A stretch of 47,972 nt of DNA from Bacillota bacterium (GTDB taxonomy: Bacteria > Bacillota > Clostridia > SK-Y3), in assembly GCA_022360955.1 (NCBI GenBank), contig JAKSBV010000465.1:1-47972 (forward strand), written 5' to 3'. Position numbers and translations under genes: made by a program. How positions within the stretch are numbered: position 1 is the stretch's first letter; the number at the start of each line of letters is the position of its first letter. Of this stretch, positions 1 to 8,609 are shown piece by piece. Under the pieces are notes generated by a model. The model was given only the letters and a program-made list of their open reading frames with translations, was not told the origin of the DNA and did not search any database.

Positions 1-455
1 CCGATGTTATAGCATGATATCTTGTACGTCCAGTATCCCCAAGTTTTACGTAAACTGTGAGTACCGAAATTTTCAATGCCAATGATGTTTGCAGCTTCCT
101 TTAAGATTCGATAAGCCTGTCTGCGTCCGATATGCCTGCCTTTTTGACTGTTAAAAAGATAGCATGATAGAGAAAGTCCTTGGTGCTTTACGTAATTTTC
201 AATGGTTTTACGCAAGGCATTATTTAATTTAATTTTTTTTTCTTTTCCCGTTTTCTTTTCTTTGAGCACCAAATAGTTGCGGAATTCGCCATCTTTTTTA
301 TAAATATCTTCAACTTTTAAAGGGAGAATATCGCTGATTCTCAATCCCGTATTAATGCCGAATTTAAAAAGAAGTCCATATTTAGGATTTTTACCGTATA
401 AATAATGGTATATCTGCTTGATTTCGGATTTGTTTCTAATAGGTTCAACTGTCAT
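1..455 (-). CDS. Tyrosine recombinase (phage-type integrase), 3' end outside window
   Basis: About 151 codons are visible; the C-terminus runs off the left edge. The frame reads as the catalytic domain of a tyrosine recombinase: the first catalytic Arg lies in a TGLRISD block near residue 38, and the HxxR box appears as HSLRKT near residue 136. The active-site Tyr would lie beyond the edge. The start is the ATG at 455, preceded by AAAGGAG seven bases upstream. With no N-terminal SAM-like core-binding domain in front, it resembles the short single-domain integrases of Firmicutes. These cut and rejoin DNA at specific sites. It lies just past the nif operon terminator on the same strand, with its own promoter. 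Whether it mobilises anything nearby is unknown; no att sites were seen. Confidence 0.85.
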   Translation of the reverse strand, partial: MTVEPIRNKSEIKQIYHYLYGKNPKYGLLFKFGINTGLRISDILPLKVEDIYKKDGEFRNYLVLKEKKTGKEKKIKLNNALRKTIENYVKHQGLSLSCYLFNSQKGRHIGRRQAYRILKEAANIIGIENFGTHSLRKTWGYWTYKISCYNI

Positions 456-490
456 AATAGTACTCCTTTAATACGTTTATTTATCAAAAT

Positions 491-519
491 ATTATATAAA
501 ATGTTACATTTAAAATCAA
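491..519 (-). promoter_or_regulatory. Sigma-A-type promoter of the recombinase gene
   Basis: On the minus strand TTGATT (514-519) and TATAAT (491-496) are 17 bases apart, about 35 bases upstream of the recombinase ATG. The -10 is perfect and the -35 matches four of six. The rest of 541-702 is AT-rich and shows no gene. Confidence 0.6.
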
Positions 520-520
520 A

Positions 521-540
521 CAAAATATTATAATATTTTG
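521..540. promoter_or_regulatory. 20-bp perfect palindrome next to the recombinase promoter
   Basis: A perfect 20-base palindrome begins one base upstream of the -35 element of the recombinase promoter. Its first 12 bases (CAAAATATTATA) recur at 485-496, across the -10 element. A dimeric regulator could bind both, but this is inferred from position and symmetry only, and AT-rich palindromes also arise by chance. Confidence 0.4.
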
Positions 541-702
541 TAATAATATTGTCCGAATCCGCATTTAAAGGTAAATTGAATATATTGAAAAATGCAACAT
601 TATAAGTATAGTGTTACATTTCAATTAGAAATTTATTCACTTCCGGCCTTTTTTATTCTCCTTCCTAATTATTTGCAAATGGTCCCTACGGTAAAAAAGA
701 AC

Positions 703-725
703 AAAAAAAAACGGCCCCTTGCCGT
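703..725 (-). terminator. Rho-independent terminator of the nif operon
   Basis: On the minus strand ACGGC, a five-base loop, then GCCGT is followed by eight T. It starts 13 bases after the TAG at 739-741, the end of nifVα in its downstream frame. A small TACAA/TTGTA hairpin lies between. The position supports 739, not 807, as the true gene end. Confidence 0.75.
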
Positions 726-738
726 ACAATCTCTTGTA

Positions 739-1556
739 CTAGGTAAGCCGATCTTTAGGATTGCCAATAATGCCCATAATCTCTTTTTCCGCATCTTCCA
801 AAGCTTTTATATCAACATCATACACCTGTCGGAAATCCCGCTCCATGCCCTGATAAATTGAATATAGTTGCAGTTTCCCGCCCTCTCACCGATACCGCCA
901 AAGGTACAGTCAACGTATTTTGCTCCGCCTTTTACTGCGGCGACGGAATTTGCAACGGCCATTCCGAAATCATTGTGGGCGTGCATTTCTATCTCTATCT
1001 TTGTTTGGCTTCGTATGCTGCGGACCTCTTTCAATATTCTTCCGGGATAAAGTATCCCTACCGTGTCGGCATACCTGATCCTTCGGACACCTGCCGCAAA
1101 TGCGATGCTGCATAGGTGCAGCAAAAAGTCGAAATCACTCCTCGAAGCATCTTCAAATCCTATAGTCACTTCATAATCCCTGTCTTTCGTAAAGGCAATG
1201 CATCGTTTCATACGGTCCACAACCCACTCTCTATCTTTGCCCAATTTATCCTTGATTTGAATATCCGATGACGGCACGGATATATGTATCATATCCGCAC
1301 CACATTCCATCGACTTCCGGATATCGTCTACATGCATCCTATTCCATGCAGATATTTTACTATTCAAATCAAGCGCTGCCATCCTTGTGATGCTTTCCTT
1401 TTCATCTCCTCCCATCGCCGGAATACCCGCTTCAATCTGAAATACACCCAGGCTGTCAAGGATCTGGGCAATCCTGACTTTATCCCGTACACCCAGTGCT
1501 ATCCCCGCCTTTTGCTCACCGTCACGCAGCGTCGTATCTACAATATCAACATCCAT
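739..1556 (-). CDS. nifV-alpha: NifV-alpha, catalytic (N-terminal) part of homocitrate synthase, apparent frameshift near 837-842
   Basis: Homocitrate synthase condenses acetyl-CoA with 2-oxoglutarate; homocitrate is the organic ligand of FeMo-co. This product has the TIM-barrel signatures of the family: DTTLRDGEQ near residue 6 and the metal-binding HAHNDFG near residue 192. It matches the NifVα half of the split enzyme known from C. pasteurianum. The uninterrupted frame stops at 807, giving 249 residues with an ending unlike the family (SDRCMMLI). In the neighbouring frame the sequence continues as a plausible helix (DFRQVYDVDIKALEDAEKE) to TAG at 739-741, just before the operon terminator. 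One missing G in the G run at 837-839 would join the frames to about 272 residues. This may be an assembly error or a real mutation. Last gene of the nif operon. Confidence 0.85.
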
Positions 1557-1576
1557 TCTCTTTCACCGCCTTTTTA

Positions 1577-2623
1577 TCACAATTCGTTGCACAAGGCTAT
1601 AAACTCGCTGTCGGGCACATTCCTCTTAAGCCGTATGCTTTTTGCCCTCATTCTTTTTAAAATGTCTGTCACATTCTTTCCTTCGCAATCTATACAGAGT
1701 TCCTTCAACTTCATGATGACAGCATTTGAGCCGGAATGCTTGCCTAAGATCAATTGTCTCCGCTGCCCCACTTCGTCCGGCCCGTAGGGCTCGTACGTTG
1801 CGGGATTTTTCCGTATGCCGTCGGCGTGGATACCCGATTCGTATTTAAAAATATCGTCCCCGACCACCGGCTTTATCCCCTTGACGTTTTCTCCTGTCAT
1901 TTTTTCGTAAAGCCTTCGCAGTTCCGGCAGCAAGGTCATATCTCCTCTCACCCGCAGTCCTCCGATTACTTTTGCTGCCAATAATACCTCCTCAAGCGCT
2001 GCAAAACCGTACAATCCGCCGCTGCCCCCAAACGTCGCCGTCACAAAATCCGCACCGTTCATCAGACCCTCCACACCTGTTGCTGTCGCCATATGATATT
2101 TGTCTTCGGGACAGAGATCCACCTTGACACTCAAATATTCCTTGATCATACCGATTATGTCATGCCAGTCGATCAGCATACTTTGACTCAAGCCTTTCAT
2201 CCTGATGCCGTATATTCCTTGGAAATCAATAAAACCCTTTAAGCGGATTAAATGTTCCGTTTTTTGGGCGTTATACACATCAACCTCAAGTATGGTCTTT
2301 ATTTTCTCTAACTTCCGCTTATATTGCATTTGTGCCCACATCAGGGATCTGCTTCCCATCACGCAATACTTAAAACCATGCTCGAAGCACATCCTCATAT
2401 CCTCTTCCTTTTCAACTCTAAAAATATACCGGACTCCCTCCGTCAAGGCACCCAACGCCTCAAAGGTTTTTCGATCCACCTCTATGAAATCGACCCCTAC
2501 TCTGCCCAGCATCACGCAAAAATCCCGCAAATCTTTCCGAGGGATATCTTTTTTCTTGTCCGGCATCTGCAAAATCGTTCTGTCGGTAATATACCTATTC
2601 TTTCCTTGCAACATAGCAGCCAT
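1577..2623 (-). CDS. nifV-omega: NifV-omega, C-terminal part of split homocitrate synthase
   Basis: 348 residues. The C-terminal part carries the communication-domain signature of homocitrate/isopropylmalate synthases (YESGIHADGI, then LGKHSG, residues about 262-300). The N-terminal half keeps a degraded TIM barrel: ITDRTIL near residue 12 stands where active enzymes have DTTLRDG, and no HxHND motif is seen. It therefore needs NifVα as partner. In C. pasteurianum both halves are required for homocitrate formation, and the ω gene precedes the α gene, as here. Start ATG 2623 follows a GGAGCAGGGG stretch. It begins 4 bases after the modB stop and is followed 20 bases later by nifVα, so the two are probably translated in step. 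Confidence 0.88.
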   Translation of the reverse strand: MAAMLQGKNRYITDRTILQMPDKKKDIPRKDLRDFCVMLGRVGVDFIEVDRKTFEALGALTEGVRYIFRVEKEEDMRMCFEHGFKYCVMGSRSLMWAQMQYKRKLEKIKTILEVDVYNAQKTEHLIRLKGFIDFQGIYGIRMKGLSQSMLIDWHDIIGMIKEYLSVKVDLCPEDKYHMATATGVEGLMNGADFVTATFGGSGGLYGFAALEEVLLAAKVIGGLRVRGDMTLLPELRRLYEKMTGENVKGIKPVVGDDIFKYESGIHADGIRKNPATYEPYGPDEVGQRRQLILGKHSGSNAVIMKLKELCIDCEGKNVTDILKRMRAKSIRLKRNVPDSEFIALCNEL

Positions 2624-2627
2624 ATGA

Positions 2628-3503
2628 TCACCCCTGCTCCTTTAACCATATTTTAACAACCATCAACAGCACAAACGTCATTACAAACAGCATCGCGGCC
2701 ATTGCCGACGCCATTGCCATATCCGTCTGCATCAAGGTATAGATTTGTAAAGGGATTGTTCTTGTCCTATTTAACATATTGCCTGCAAACATGATGGTGG
2801 CTCCGAATTCTCCCAATGCTCTAATCCAGGACAGCACAAGTCCCAAAAGGACCGGCTTGCTTAACATGGGTAGAATGACCTTCACAACGGTTTCTATTTT
2901 TCCTGCCCCCAATACGTATGAAACTTCGAACAGTTCCCCGGGAACCGTTTCTACAGCCGTTCTCAGGACTTGAATATATAGCGCTGAAGAAACGAAAAAC
3001 TGTGCAATCACCACGGCCGCAGGCGTAAAAACCACCTCAACATGATAGCGGGATAACACGGAACCCACCAACCCGTTTCTTCCAAAGGCCAGTAATAAAC
3101 CGATACCTGCCACCGCCGGCGGAAGTACGATCGGTAATTGCACAATGCTGTCAAGTACTTTGGTCCATCGCCTGTTCCTGCGATGAAATAAATAAAAAAC
3201 CGTAGGTGTGCCCAATAAAAATGTAAACATAACCGATATCAGTGATGTTTTGGCACTTAACCGGATTGCCCCGATACAATTCGGATCTGTCAGCGTTCCC
3301 ATAATGTTGGTGAGACCGGCATGTTTTGCAATTGCAATGATCGGGACGCATAAGATGCATAGGTACAAAATGACTACCAGCAGTGAAATCGGTAAAAAAA
3401 TTCGATCTGCGTCAACACGCTTTTTTTTATACTTCGGGGTCGTTTCCCCCTTTATCAGCCTTTGGGCGGCTGTATTTTCCAAATAACCGGCCATTCTCTC
3501 CAT
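2628..3503 (-). CDS. modB: Molybdate ABC transporter permease ModB
   Basis: 291 residues from ATG 3503, chosen because AAGGAGGG lies seven bases upstream; a longer in-frame start at 3536 would overlap modA. The protein is hydrophobic with five to six predicted membrane helices and has the permease EAA-like loop (VSYVLGAGKIETVVKVILP, residues about 194-212), which docks on the ATPase. It would form the channel for molybdate captured by ModA. It starts 1 base after the modA stop, so the pair is translationally coupled. No modC ATPase gene follows anywhere in the window; the ATPase must come from elsewhere. Placement within the nif operon ties molybdenum uptake to nitrogenase demand. Confidence 0.9.
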   Translation of the reverse strand: MERMAGYLENTAAQRLIKGETTPKYKKKRVDADRIFLPISLLVVILYLCILCVPIIAIAKHAGLTNIMGTLTDPNCIGAIRLSAKTSLISVMFTFLLGTPTVFYLFHRRNRRWTKVLDSIVQLPIVLPPAVAGIGLLLAFGRNGLVGSVLSRYHVEVVFTPAAVVIAQFFVSSALYIQVLRTAVETVPGELFEVSYVLGAGKIETVVKVILPMLSKPVLLGLVLSWIRALGEFGATIMFAGNMLNRTRTIPLQIYTLMQTDMAMASAMAAMLFVMTFVLLMVVKIWLKEQG

Positions 3504-3504
3504 C

Positions 3505-4320
3505 TTATCTCCCTCCTTCGGCCAGCTCAAAACCATGCTTTTTCAAAATCCTTCGACCGGCATCGGAAAGAACAAACTCCACAAACAACCGGGCTTCGTT
3601 TTTAAGCACACCGGTTCGAACAACCCCAATGGGGTATTCCGCAGCCACCTCTTCCAGGATTTCAATTTCCACCGTTTCAAGCCTATCCCGGTTATTTCCA
3701 TGGATATCCGTCCCGTAAACCACTCCTGCATCGGCTTCTCCAAGGATGACCTTGCCGACAATATCTTTTACATTGACTTCTTCGCTTCGAATATTGGCAA
3801 AGATTTTCTGTCTGACTGCTTCATCAATGCGTTTATCTTTGACGGCCTTGTCAACAGCCGCATAAAAATATCTCCCTACCGGGACCGCCTGATCCCCGGT
3901 AATCAATCTGAGATCATCCTTCGCCAGGTCTTCAAGGTCTTTGATCTCTCTTTCACTCCCTTTATTTCTGCACACTACCAGTCTGTTTTTCGCAAAAACA
4001 GCACTTTCTTCAATGATCTCCGCTTCGATCAAATCCTCCATATATTTCATATTCGCCGATGCATATACATCGGCTTTTGTCCCCTGCCTGACAGATGTGG
4101 CAAGGGCCTGGCTTCCGGCAAAATTGAGCATCACCTCTATATCTTCTTTCTGCTCAAAGGCATCGGCCATTTCCGTAAAGCTCTCCGTCAGGCTTGCGGC
4201 AGCAAAGACAATAATCTCCGCAGGCCTTGAAGCGGGTTCGACGGTACATCCCCCGCATAATACGAGCATCAAGACACTTACCAACAATGCCCGCAATCCT
4301 TTTATACAACGACTGCTCAT
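3505..4320 (-). CDS. modA: Molybdate-binding lipoprotein ModA
   Basis: 271 residues with a lipoprotein-type signal peptide (hydrophobic stretch to LCGGC, Cys25). The mature part opens with the ModA hallmark VFAAASLTESF, followed by FAGSQALATSVRQG and ADVYASAN, motifs that line the oxyanion pocket, and later ADAGVVYGTD. It binds molybdate (or tungstate) outside the membrane and delivers it to ModB. The start overlaps the end of the ferredoxin gene by 4 bases (ATGA), and modB follows 1 base after its stop. The same ferredoxin-modA-modB-nifVω-nifVα order is known from C. pasteurianum. A tungstate or sulfate specificity cannot be excluded from sequence alone, but nif context favours molybdate. 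Confidence 0.93.
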   Translation of the reverse strand: MSSRCIKGLRALLVSVLMLVLCGGCTVEPASRPAEIIVFAAASLTESFTEMADAFEQKEDIEVMLNFAGSQALATSVRQGTKADVYASANMKYMEDLIEAEIIEESAVFAKNRLVVCRNKGSEREIKDLEDLAKDDLRLITGDQAVPVGRYFYAAVDKAVKDKRIDEAVRQKIFANIRSEEVNVKDIVGKVILGEADAGVVYGTDIHGNNRDRLETVEIEILEEVAAEYPIGVVRTGVLKNEARLFVEFVLSDAGRRILKKHGFELAEGGR

Positions 4321-4628
4321 TTTATTTGCAGTCTTTCTACAATCTGCCCGTTTTCAAGATGGGATGCTACAATTTCTTCTACATCGTCCGGTGTGACATT
4401 GCCGTACCATACCGCTTCGGGATACACCACCAGGATCGGCCCCTTATCACATATGCCGAAACAACCGGTATTGGTAATCATTACCTCTCCGCTCAGTTCA
4501 TATTCTTCGATACATTCCATCAATCTGCCTGCAATCTCTACCCCTTGTTTGGAATGGCAGAATCCCTGCTGCCGCCCGTTGATCCTTGAACTTGTACAGG
4601 CAAAAACATGGTGCTTCGGTTTTACCAT
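4317..4628 (-). CDS. Thioredoxin-like [2Fe-2S] ferredoxin of the nif cluster
   Basis: 103 residues from ATG 4628; a second ATG at 4631 is equally usable behind GGGAGG. The sequence closely resembles the 2Fe ferredoxin of C. pasteurianum. The four cluster ligands fall at the same numbers: Cys11, Cys24, Cys56 and Cys60. Position 14, a non-ligand Cys in the C. pasteurianum protein, is Ser here. The fold is the thioredoxin-like ferredoxin family, related to NuoE and to the N-terminus of HydB. Interaction with the nitrogenase MoFe protein has been proposed for the family; its exact electron-transfer role is not settled. It lies between nifN-B and modA and overlaps modA by 4 bases. Confidence 0.9.
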   Translation of the reverse strand: MVKPKHHVFACTSSRINGRQQGFCHSKQGVEIAGRLMECIEEYELSGEVMITNTGCFGICDKGPILVVYPEAVWYGNVTPDDVEEIVASHLENGQIVERLQIK

Positions 4629-4740
4629 CATCAATTCCTCCCTTTTCCTATTGCACGTGCCCATCCCTCAACGCTCGGCTATCAAACTCTTTTCAACCTC
4701 GGCAGGTGCATTTAGCTGCGTTGAAAGAATATTATGAAAA

Positions 4741-4793
4741 AGCTTAGGGCCTGTTAGTGCAGCATTCTCAACGCTCAACACTCAGCTATTCTT
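4741..4793. repeat. Dispersed seven-base-periodic repeat, copy A
   Basis: The 174-base gap between nifN-B and the ferredoxin gene holds GCTTAGGGCCTGTTAG, then GCATTCTCAAC, then heptamers of the YTCAACN type. The same modules occur in reverse orientation at 16645-16720. It sits inside the nif operon yet shows no gene. Confidence 0.6.
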
Positions 4794-4802
4794 CCTCTTG
4801 TC

Positions 4803-7163
4803 CTATCGGTTCACGGCACAACCCGTACAGGCCTTCTCCCTTTCCGATAGTTTCGCCGGTTTTTGACGGTCATTCACCCGTTCGGCAACGTGACAACCGG
4901 TATTTCTAAAATCGCCGGAGCGGTCATTGTCCAGTGTGCCGATTGCATCGGCCCTGCACTGCCGGCAGTGATACATTTGTTTAATATCCTTCTCACATTG
5001 CTTTCTCATCTCATGCAAGGCCTTGTCACCGATTGCCGGCAGCCCCTCAAATACACTGCCCGGTGCGGGAATCATCCCCATGATATTGGTCATAAAAGCC
5101 CCGCATTTTTTGACCGTCTTGACCACCTCAGGAACATGGCTGTCATTCACCCCTTGTATCATCACAATGTTTACCTTGCAAACAACACCTGCGGAAGATA
5201 GGTATCGAAGCCCCGCCAATTGATTATCTCTCAGAACCTTGGCAGCCGCTTCTCCTTCCAGCCTATTGCCCAGATAACGGACATTTTTATATATTTTTGC
5301 CCCTATTGCCGTATCAATGGCGTTGACGGTAACAGTCACATGGGACACCCCCGCACGGATTAAATCATTGGCATAAAACGGCAGCATCAGGCCGTTGGTG
5401 GAAAGACAAAAGGTGACTTCCGGGTCTTCGCCCCTGATCAGCGCCAACGTCTTCCTGGTATTTTCAAAATCGGCCAGGGCATCACCGGGTCCCGCGATCC
5501 CCACGACCGTTAAATGCTCTACCTTGCTTTTCACTTCAATATATTTTTCAAGGGCCTGCCCCGGCGTTAGGACTTCACTCGTTACACCCGGCCTGCTTTC
5601 ATTGGGACAATCATACTTCCTGCTGCAATAATTGCAGCTGATATTACATTTGGGTGCCACCGGAAGATGCATTCTGGCACACTCCCCGGCCCCCGGGTGA
5701 TAACAGGGATGCGCCGCCGTCTTTTCTTCATTGCTTTTTCTGCCGGCAACCGGGTTTAATGCCTTTAACGTTGTCTTCACGGTCATTTTCTCCGTTTTTT
5801 TGTCTCCTTTATAATACTTTCGGTACATGGTTTTCCTGTATGCTTTCTCTTTATTTTCCAGGATTGTATTGGTGATTGCATCCATAAATCCCATAGAACC
5901 TTCGTAGCCCGTACTGACCTTTCGCTGTGCACCTATGCGGTCATGCACCGGAAAACCGATTCTCACCAGCGGAATGCCTTCTTTCTCTTCAATCCACTTG
6001 CCGTCGGAATTCCCGATCAACAGATTGGCCCGAAGATCCTTGGCGTACTTTTGAATGGTCTCAAAATCCGTGTCATCCAACAGCACACATTTTTCTTCCA
6101 TATTGTCAAGCCCTGCTTTCAGCAATTCCTTCAACCTATTATTTTTGGCCCCCGTAGCAATAACCACGGGCTTAACGCCATTCTCAAGACACAAGTCCGT
6201 GATACCATATACCAGCTCCGGTTCGCCGAATATCACCGCTCTGCCTTGCCCATTATGCTTATGAGAATCAATCATGGCATCAATATACCTTCCCCGCCGC
6301 TCCTTAAGCCGGGCCGGAACCAGCTTGCCCGTCACCCGGGAAATTAGATTCACAAAGGCATCGGTATTTGCAAGCCCTATGGGAACCGCACATTGGTGCA
6401 GCGGCACCCCGAACCTTTCCTCCAAATATCTGCCGGGGGAATATTTCTGATCTACCGTGAGCCCCATTTCAACGGTCGCCGCCGCCCCGGCCATACACCG
6501 AATATCTTCTATTGTTGTGCCGCCCGCCGATATTCTCCGGTATTTTTCTGCATAAGGCCCATCCAATGTCCGTGAAATATCGGGGAGCAGTATATATTCT
6601 ATCTTGAAGAGATCCAATATCCCCTTGATATGCCTGATATCACCGGGGTTTAAATGGGACGCAATTACGTTTATTTTACGATGCTTTGCCCTGTCCCGGG
6701 CAAGCACCTGCACGGCTTTCCTCAATACCGCGTAATATCCTTCAAATTGCGTACCGCCGTATCCCGGTGTCGGAACGGGAATGATCGGCAGGTGCCTCAA
6801 GTCTTCCTGGGCTTTGAATTCATCCGTAATGTGTGCAATGTCTTCCCCTATCGTTTCTGCAAGACAGGTGGTGGCAACGCCGATGACTTCCGGATTGTAC
6901 AGCTTTATCACGTTTTTGATCGCTTTTTTCAGGTTCTCCGCACCTCCGTATACCGTACCCTGTTCCGTCAGCGATGAGGAGCCGATATCCACCGGTTCGT
7001 TAAAATGTGTTGCCATGTGCCTTCTGATATATGTGCTGCAGCCCTGGGAACCATGGAGCAGCATCATGCTGTTTTCAATTCCCTTAAAGGCCAATGCGGC
7101 ACCCATGGGCATACACATCTTACATGGATTAACACTTAAATTGACAAAATTCCTGTTTTTCAT
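4803..7163 (-). CDS. nifN-B: NifN-NifB fusion: FeMo-cofactor scaffold subunit plus radical-SAM NifB
   Basis: 786 residues from ATG 7163, which overlaps the nifE stop (ATGA) and has GGGAGG upstream. Residues 1 to about 445 are NifN: NPCKMCMPMG near Cys13, GSQGCSTY, TTCLAETIGED. After a linker, residues from about 485 are NifB, with the radical-SAM motif Cys506-x3-Cys510-x2-Cys513 (CNISCNYC) and a preceding CARMHLPVAP. NifB fuses 4Fe-4S clusters with SAM-derived carbon to make NifB-co (the 8Fe core); NifN with NifE matures it. The protein ends shortly after the SAM barrel with a Cys-rich tail (YHCRQCRADAIG), without a NifX-like domain. The same fusion is known in C. pasteurianum. Confidence 0.95.
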   Translation of the reverse strand: MKNRNFVNLSVNPCKMCMPMGAALAFKGIENSMMLLHGSQGCSTYIRRHMATHFNEPVDIGSSSLTEQGTVYGGAENLKKAIKNVIKLYNPEVIGVATTCLAETIGEDIAHITDEFKAQEDLRHLPIIPVPTPGYGGTQFEGYYAVLRKAVQVLARDRAKHRKINVIASHLNPGDIRHIKGILDLFKIEYILLPDISRTLDGPYAEKYRRISAGGTTIEDIRCMAGAAATVEMGLTVDQKYSPGRYLEERFGVPLHQCAVPIGLANTDAFVNLISRVTGKLVPARLKERRGRYIDAMIDSHKHNGQGRAVIFGEPELVYGITDLCLENGVKPVVIATGAKNNRLKELLKAGLDNMEEKCVLLDDTDFETIQKYAKDLRANLLIGNSDGKWIEEKEGIPLVRIGFPVHDRIGAQRKVSTGYEGSMGFMDAITNTILENKEKAYRKTMYRKYYKGDKKTEKMTVKTTLKALNPVAGRKSNEEKTAAHPCYHPGAGECARMHLPVAPKCNISCNYCSRKYDCPNESRPGVTSEVLTPGQALEKYIEVKSKVEHLTVVGIAGPGDALADFENTRKTLALIRGEDPEVTFCLSTNGLMLPFYANDLIRAGVSHVTVTVNAIDTAIGAKIYKNVRYLGNRLEGEAAAKVLRDNQLAGLRYLSSAGVVCKVNIVMIQGVNDSHVPEVVKTVKKCGAFMTNIMGMIPAPGSVFEGLPAIGDKALHEMRKQCEKDIKQMYHCRQCRADAIGTLDNDRSGDFRNTGCHVAERVNDRQKPAKLSEREKACTGCAVNR

Positions 7164-8527
7164 CCTGCTCCCTCCCCTCTTACAAATTTCCATACGGGAC
7201 TGTTCACCGTCAAGTGTATCTCCTGGGCAAAGTGAACCGCGCCTTCAAATCCGGCCAACGGATGCTTTCTTTCATGATTATGGTCACAAAATGCAATCCC
7301 CAGTTTATAGGCAAGCGGCCTTTCCTTGACACCGCCCACAAGGATATCCGCACCCTTTTCCAGCATGAATTTTTCCAGTTCATAGGGGTTGCTGTCATCT
7401 AGAATAACGGTTCCTTCATCGGATATACTCCTGATGATTTCATAGTCTTCCGCTTTTCCTGTCTGGGTACCGACCATGACGGTCTTCATACCCAGATCAT
7501 TGAATTGTTTGATCAGTGAAATCGCTTTAAATCCGCCCCCAACATAAATCGCAACCTTTTTCCCCCGCAGCCGTTCCCGATAATAGGCCAATTGCGGCCC
7601 CACTTCCTTTTCCCGCTCAACCGTCAATTGTTCTGCCTTTTCCATCACGCTTTGATCACCCATCGCTTCGGCAATGCGCTTTAATGAAAGCTTAATATCC
7701 TCCATGCCGAAAAAACTGATCTTTATATAGGGAATGCCATATTTCTGTTCCATTTGCTTTGCCAGATAAGTCATGGAACCGGCACATTGGACAATATTAA
7801 GCGTTGCCTGCGGCGCCTGCATCAGTTCTTCACACCGGGCATCTCCCGTAAACTTCGATACCACGTTTACTCCGATTTGTCTCAGATAATCGGTTAAGAT
7901 CCACATCTCTCCCGCCAGGTTAAAGTCTCCCAAAAAGTTAATGCCTCGTATCTTTTTTCCCCTTTTGTTTTCACCCATCAAACGCAAAAGGGCATGACAT
8001 GCGGCCTTGTATCCCACAGATTTGTTACCGGCAAATCCCGGGGATTTGACGGGAATGACCCGGATGTCGTATTGCCGCTCCGCCGCCTTGCATACCGCAT
8101 CTATGTCATCTCCGATCACACCGATAATACAGGTGGCATAAACAAAAATAACTTTCGGAGGGTTGGCGCTATACTGCCGGACAATTTCATCAATGGCGGC
8201 AGATAATTTCTTTTCTCCGCCGAAAATCACCTCATGCTCTCTTATATCCGTCGAAAAACTGTTTCGATAGATTTCGGGACCGCTTGAAAGACTGCCCCGG
8301 ATGTCCCAGGTATAGCTCGCACATCCTATAGGCCCGTGGACAATATGGAAAGCATCGGTAACAGGATTCAAAACCACCCTTGCACCGCAATAGACACAGG
8401 CTCTCTGGCTTACCGTACCCGCTATACTATCTTTGTCACACTTTAAGCTTTCGTCCTTATCTTTGGCATTCACGCAAATAAATTCTTCTCTCTCTTGTAT
8501 GATATCTGCTGCGTTCAGATCCGCCAT
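7160..8527 (-). CDS. nifE: NifE, FeMo-cofactor scaffold subunit
   Basis: 455 residues from ATG 8527, behind an AAAGGGGGG ribosome site; an earlier in-frame Met at 8593 has none and would intrude on nifK. It is a NifD homologue that pairs with NifN to hold and finish the FeMo-co precursor before transfer to NifDK. Cluster-binding positions are visible: QRACVYCGAR (Cys44, Cys47), GPIGCASYTW (Cys69) and YATCIIGVIGDD. A Cys in the QCAGS block matches the cofactor-binding position, whereas NifD has QCHRS. It starts 83 bases after the nifK stop and overlaps the next gene by four bases, which favours stoichiometric NifE and NifN. Confidence 0.95.
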   Translation of the reverse strand: MADLNAADIIQEREEFICVNAKDKDESLKCDKDSIAGTVSQRACVYCGARVVLNPVTDAFHIVHGPIGCASYTWDIRGSLSSGPEIYRNSFSTDIREHEVIFGGEKKLSAAIDEIVRQYSANPPKVIFVYATCIIGVIGDDIDAVCKAAERQYDIRVIPVKSPGFAGNKSVGYKAACHALLRLMGENKRGKKIRGINFLGDFNLAGEMWILTDYLRQIGVNVVSKFTGDARCEELMQAPQATLNIVQCAGSMTYLAKQMEQKYGIPYIKISFFGMEDIKLSLKRIAEAMGDQSVMEKAEQLTVEREKEVGPQLAYYRERLRGKKVAIYVGGGFKAISLIKQFNDLGMKTVMVGTQTGKAEDYEIIRSISDEGTVILDDSNPYELEKFMLEKGADILVGGVKERPLAYKLGIAFCDHNHERKHPLAGFEGAVHFAQEIHLTVNSPVWKFVRGEGAG

Positions 8528-8609
8528 ATTGCCGCCCCCCCTTTCAAAAATATAGGTGCGGAAAACGGGAAGGAAACACGTTCCCCGCATCATTCATCTT
8601 CCGGCACTT

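Noticed and set aside
592-861. 89-codon plus-strand frame over the nif terminator
   Set aside because: No ribosome site; it overlaps the end of nifVα and the terminator.
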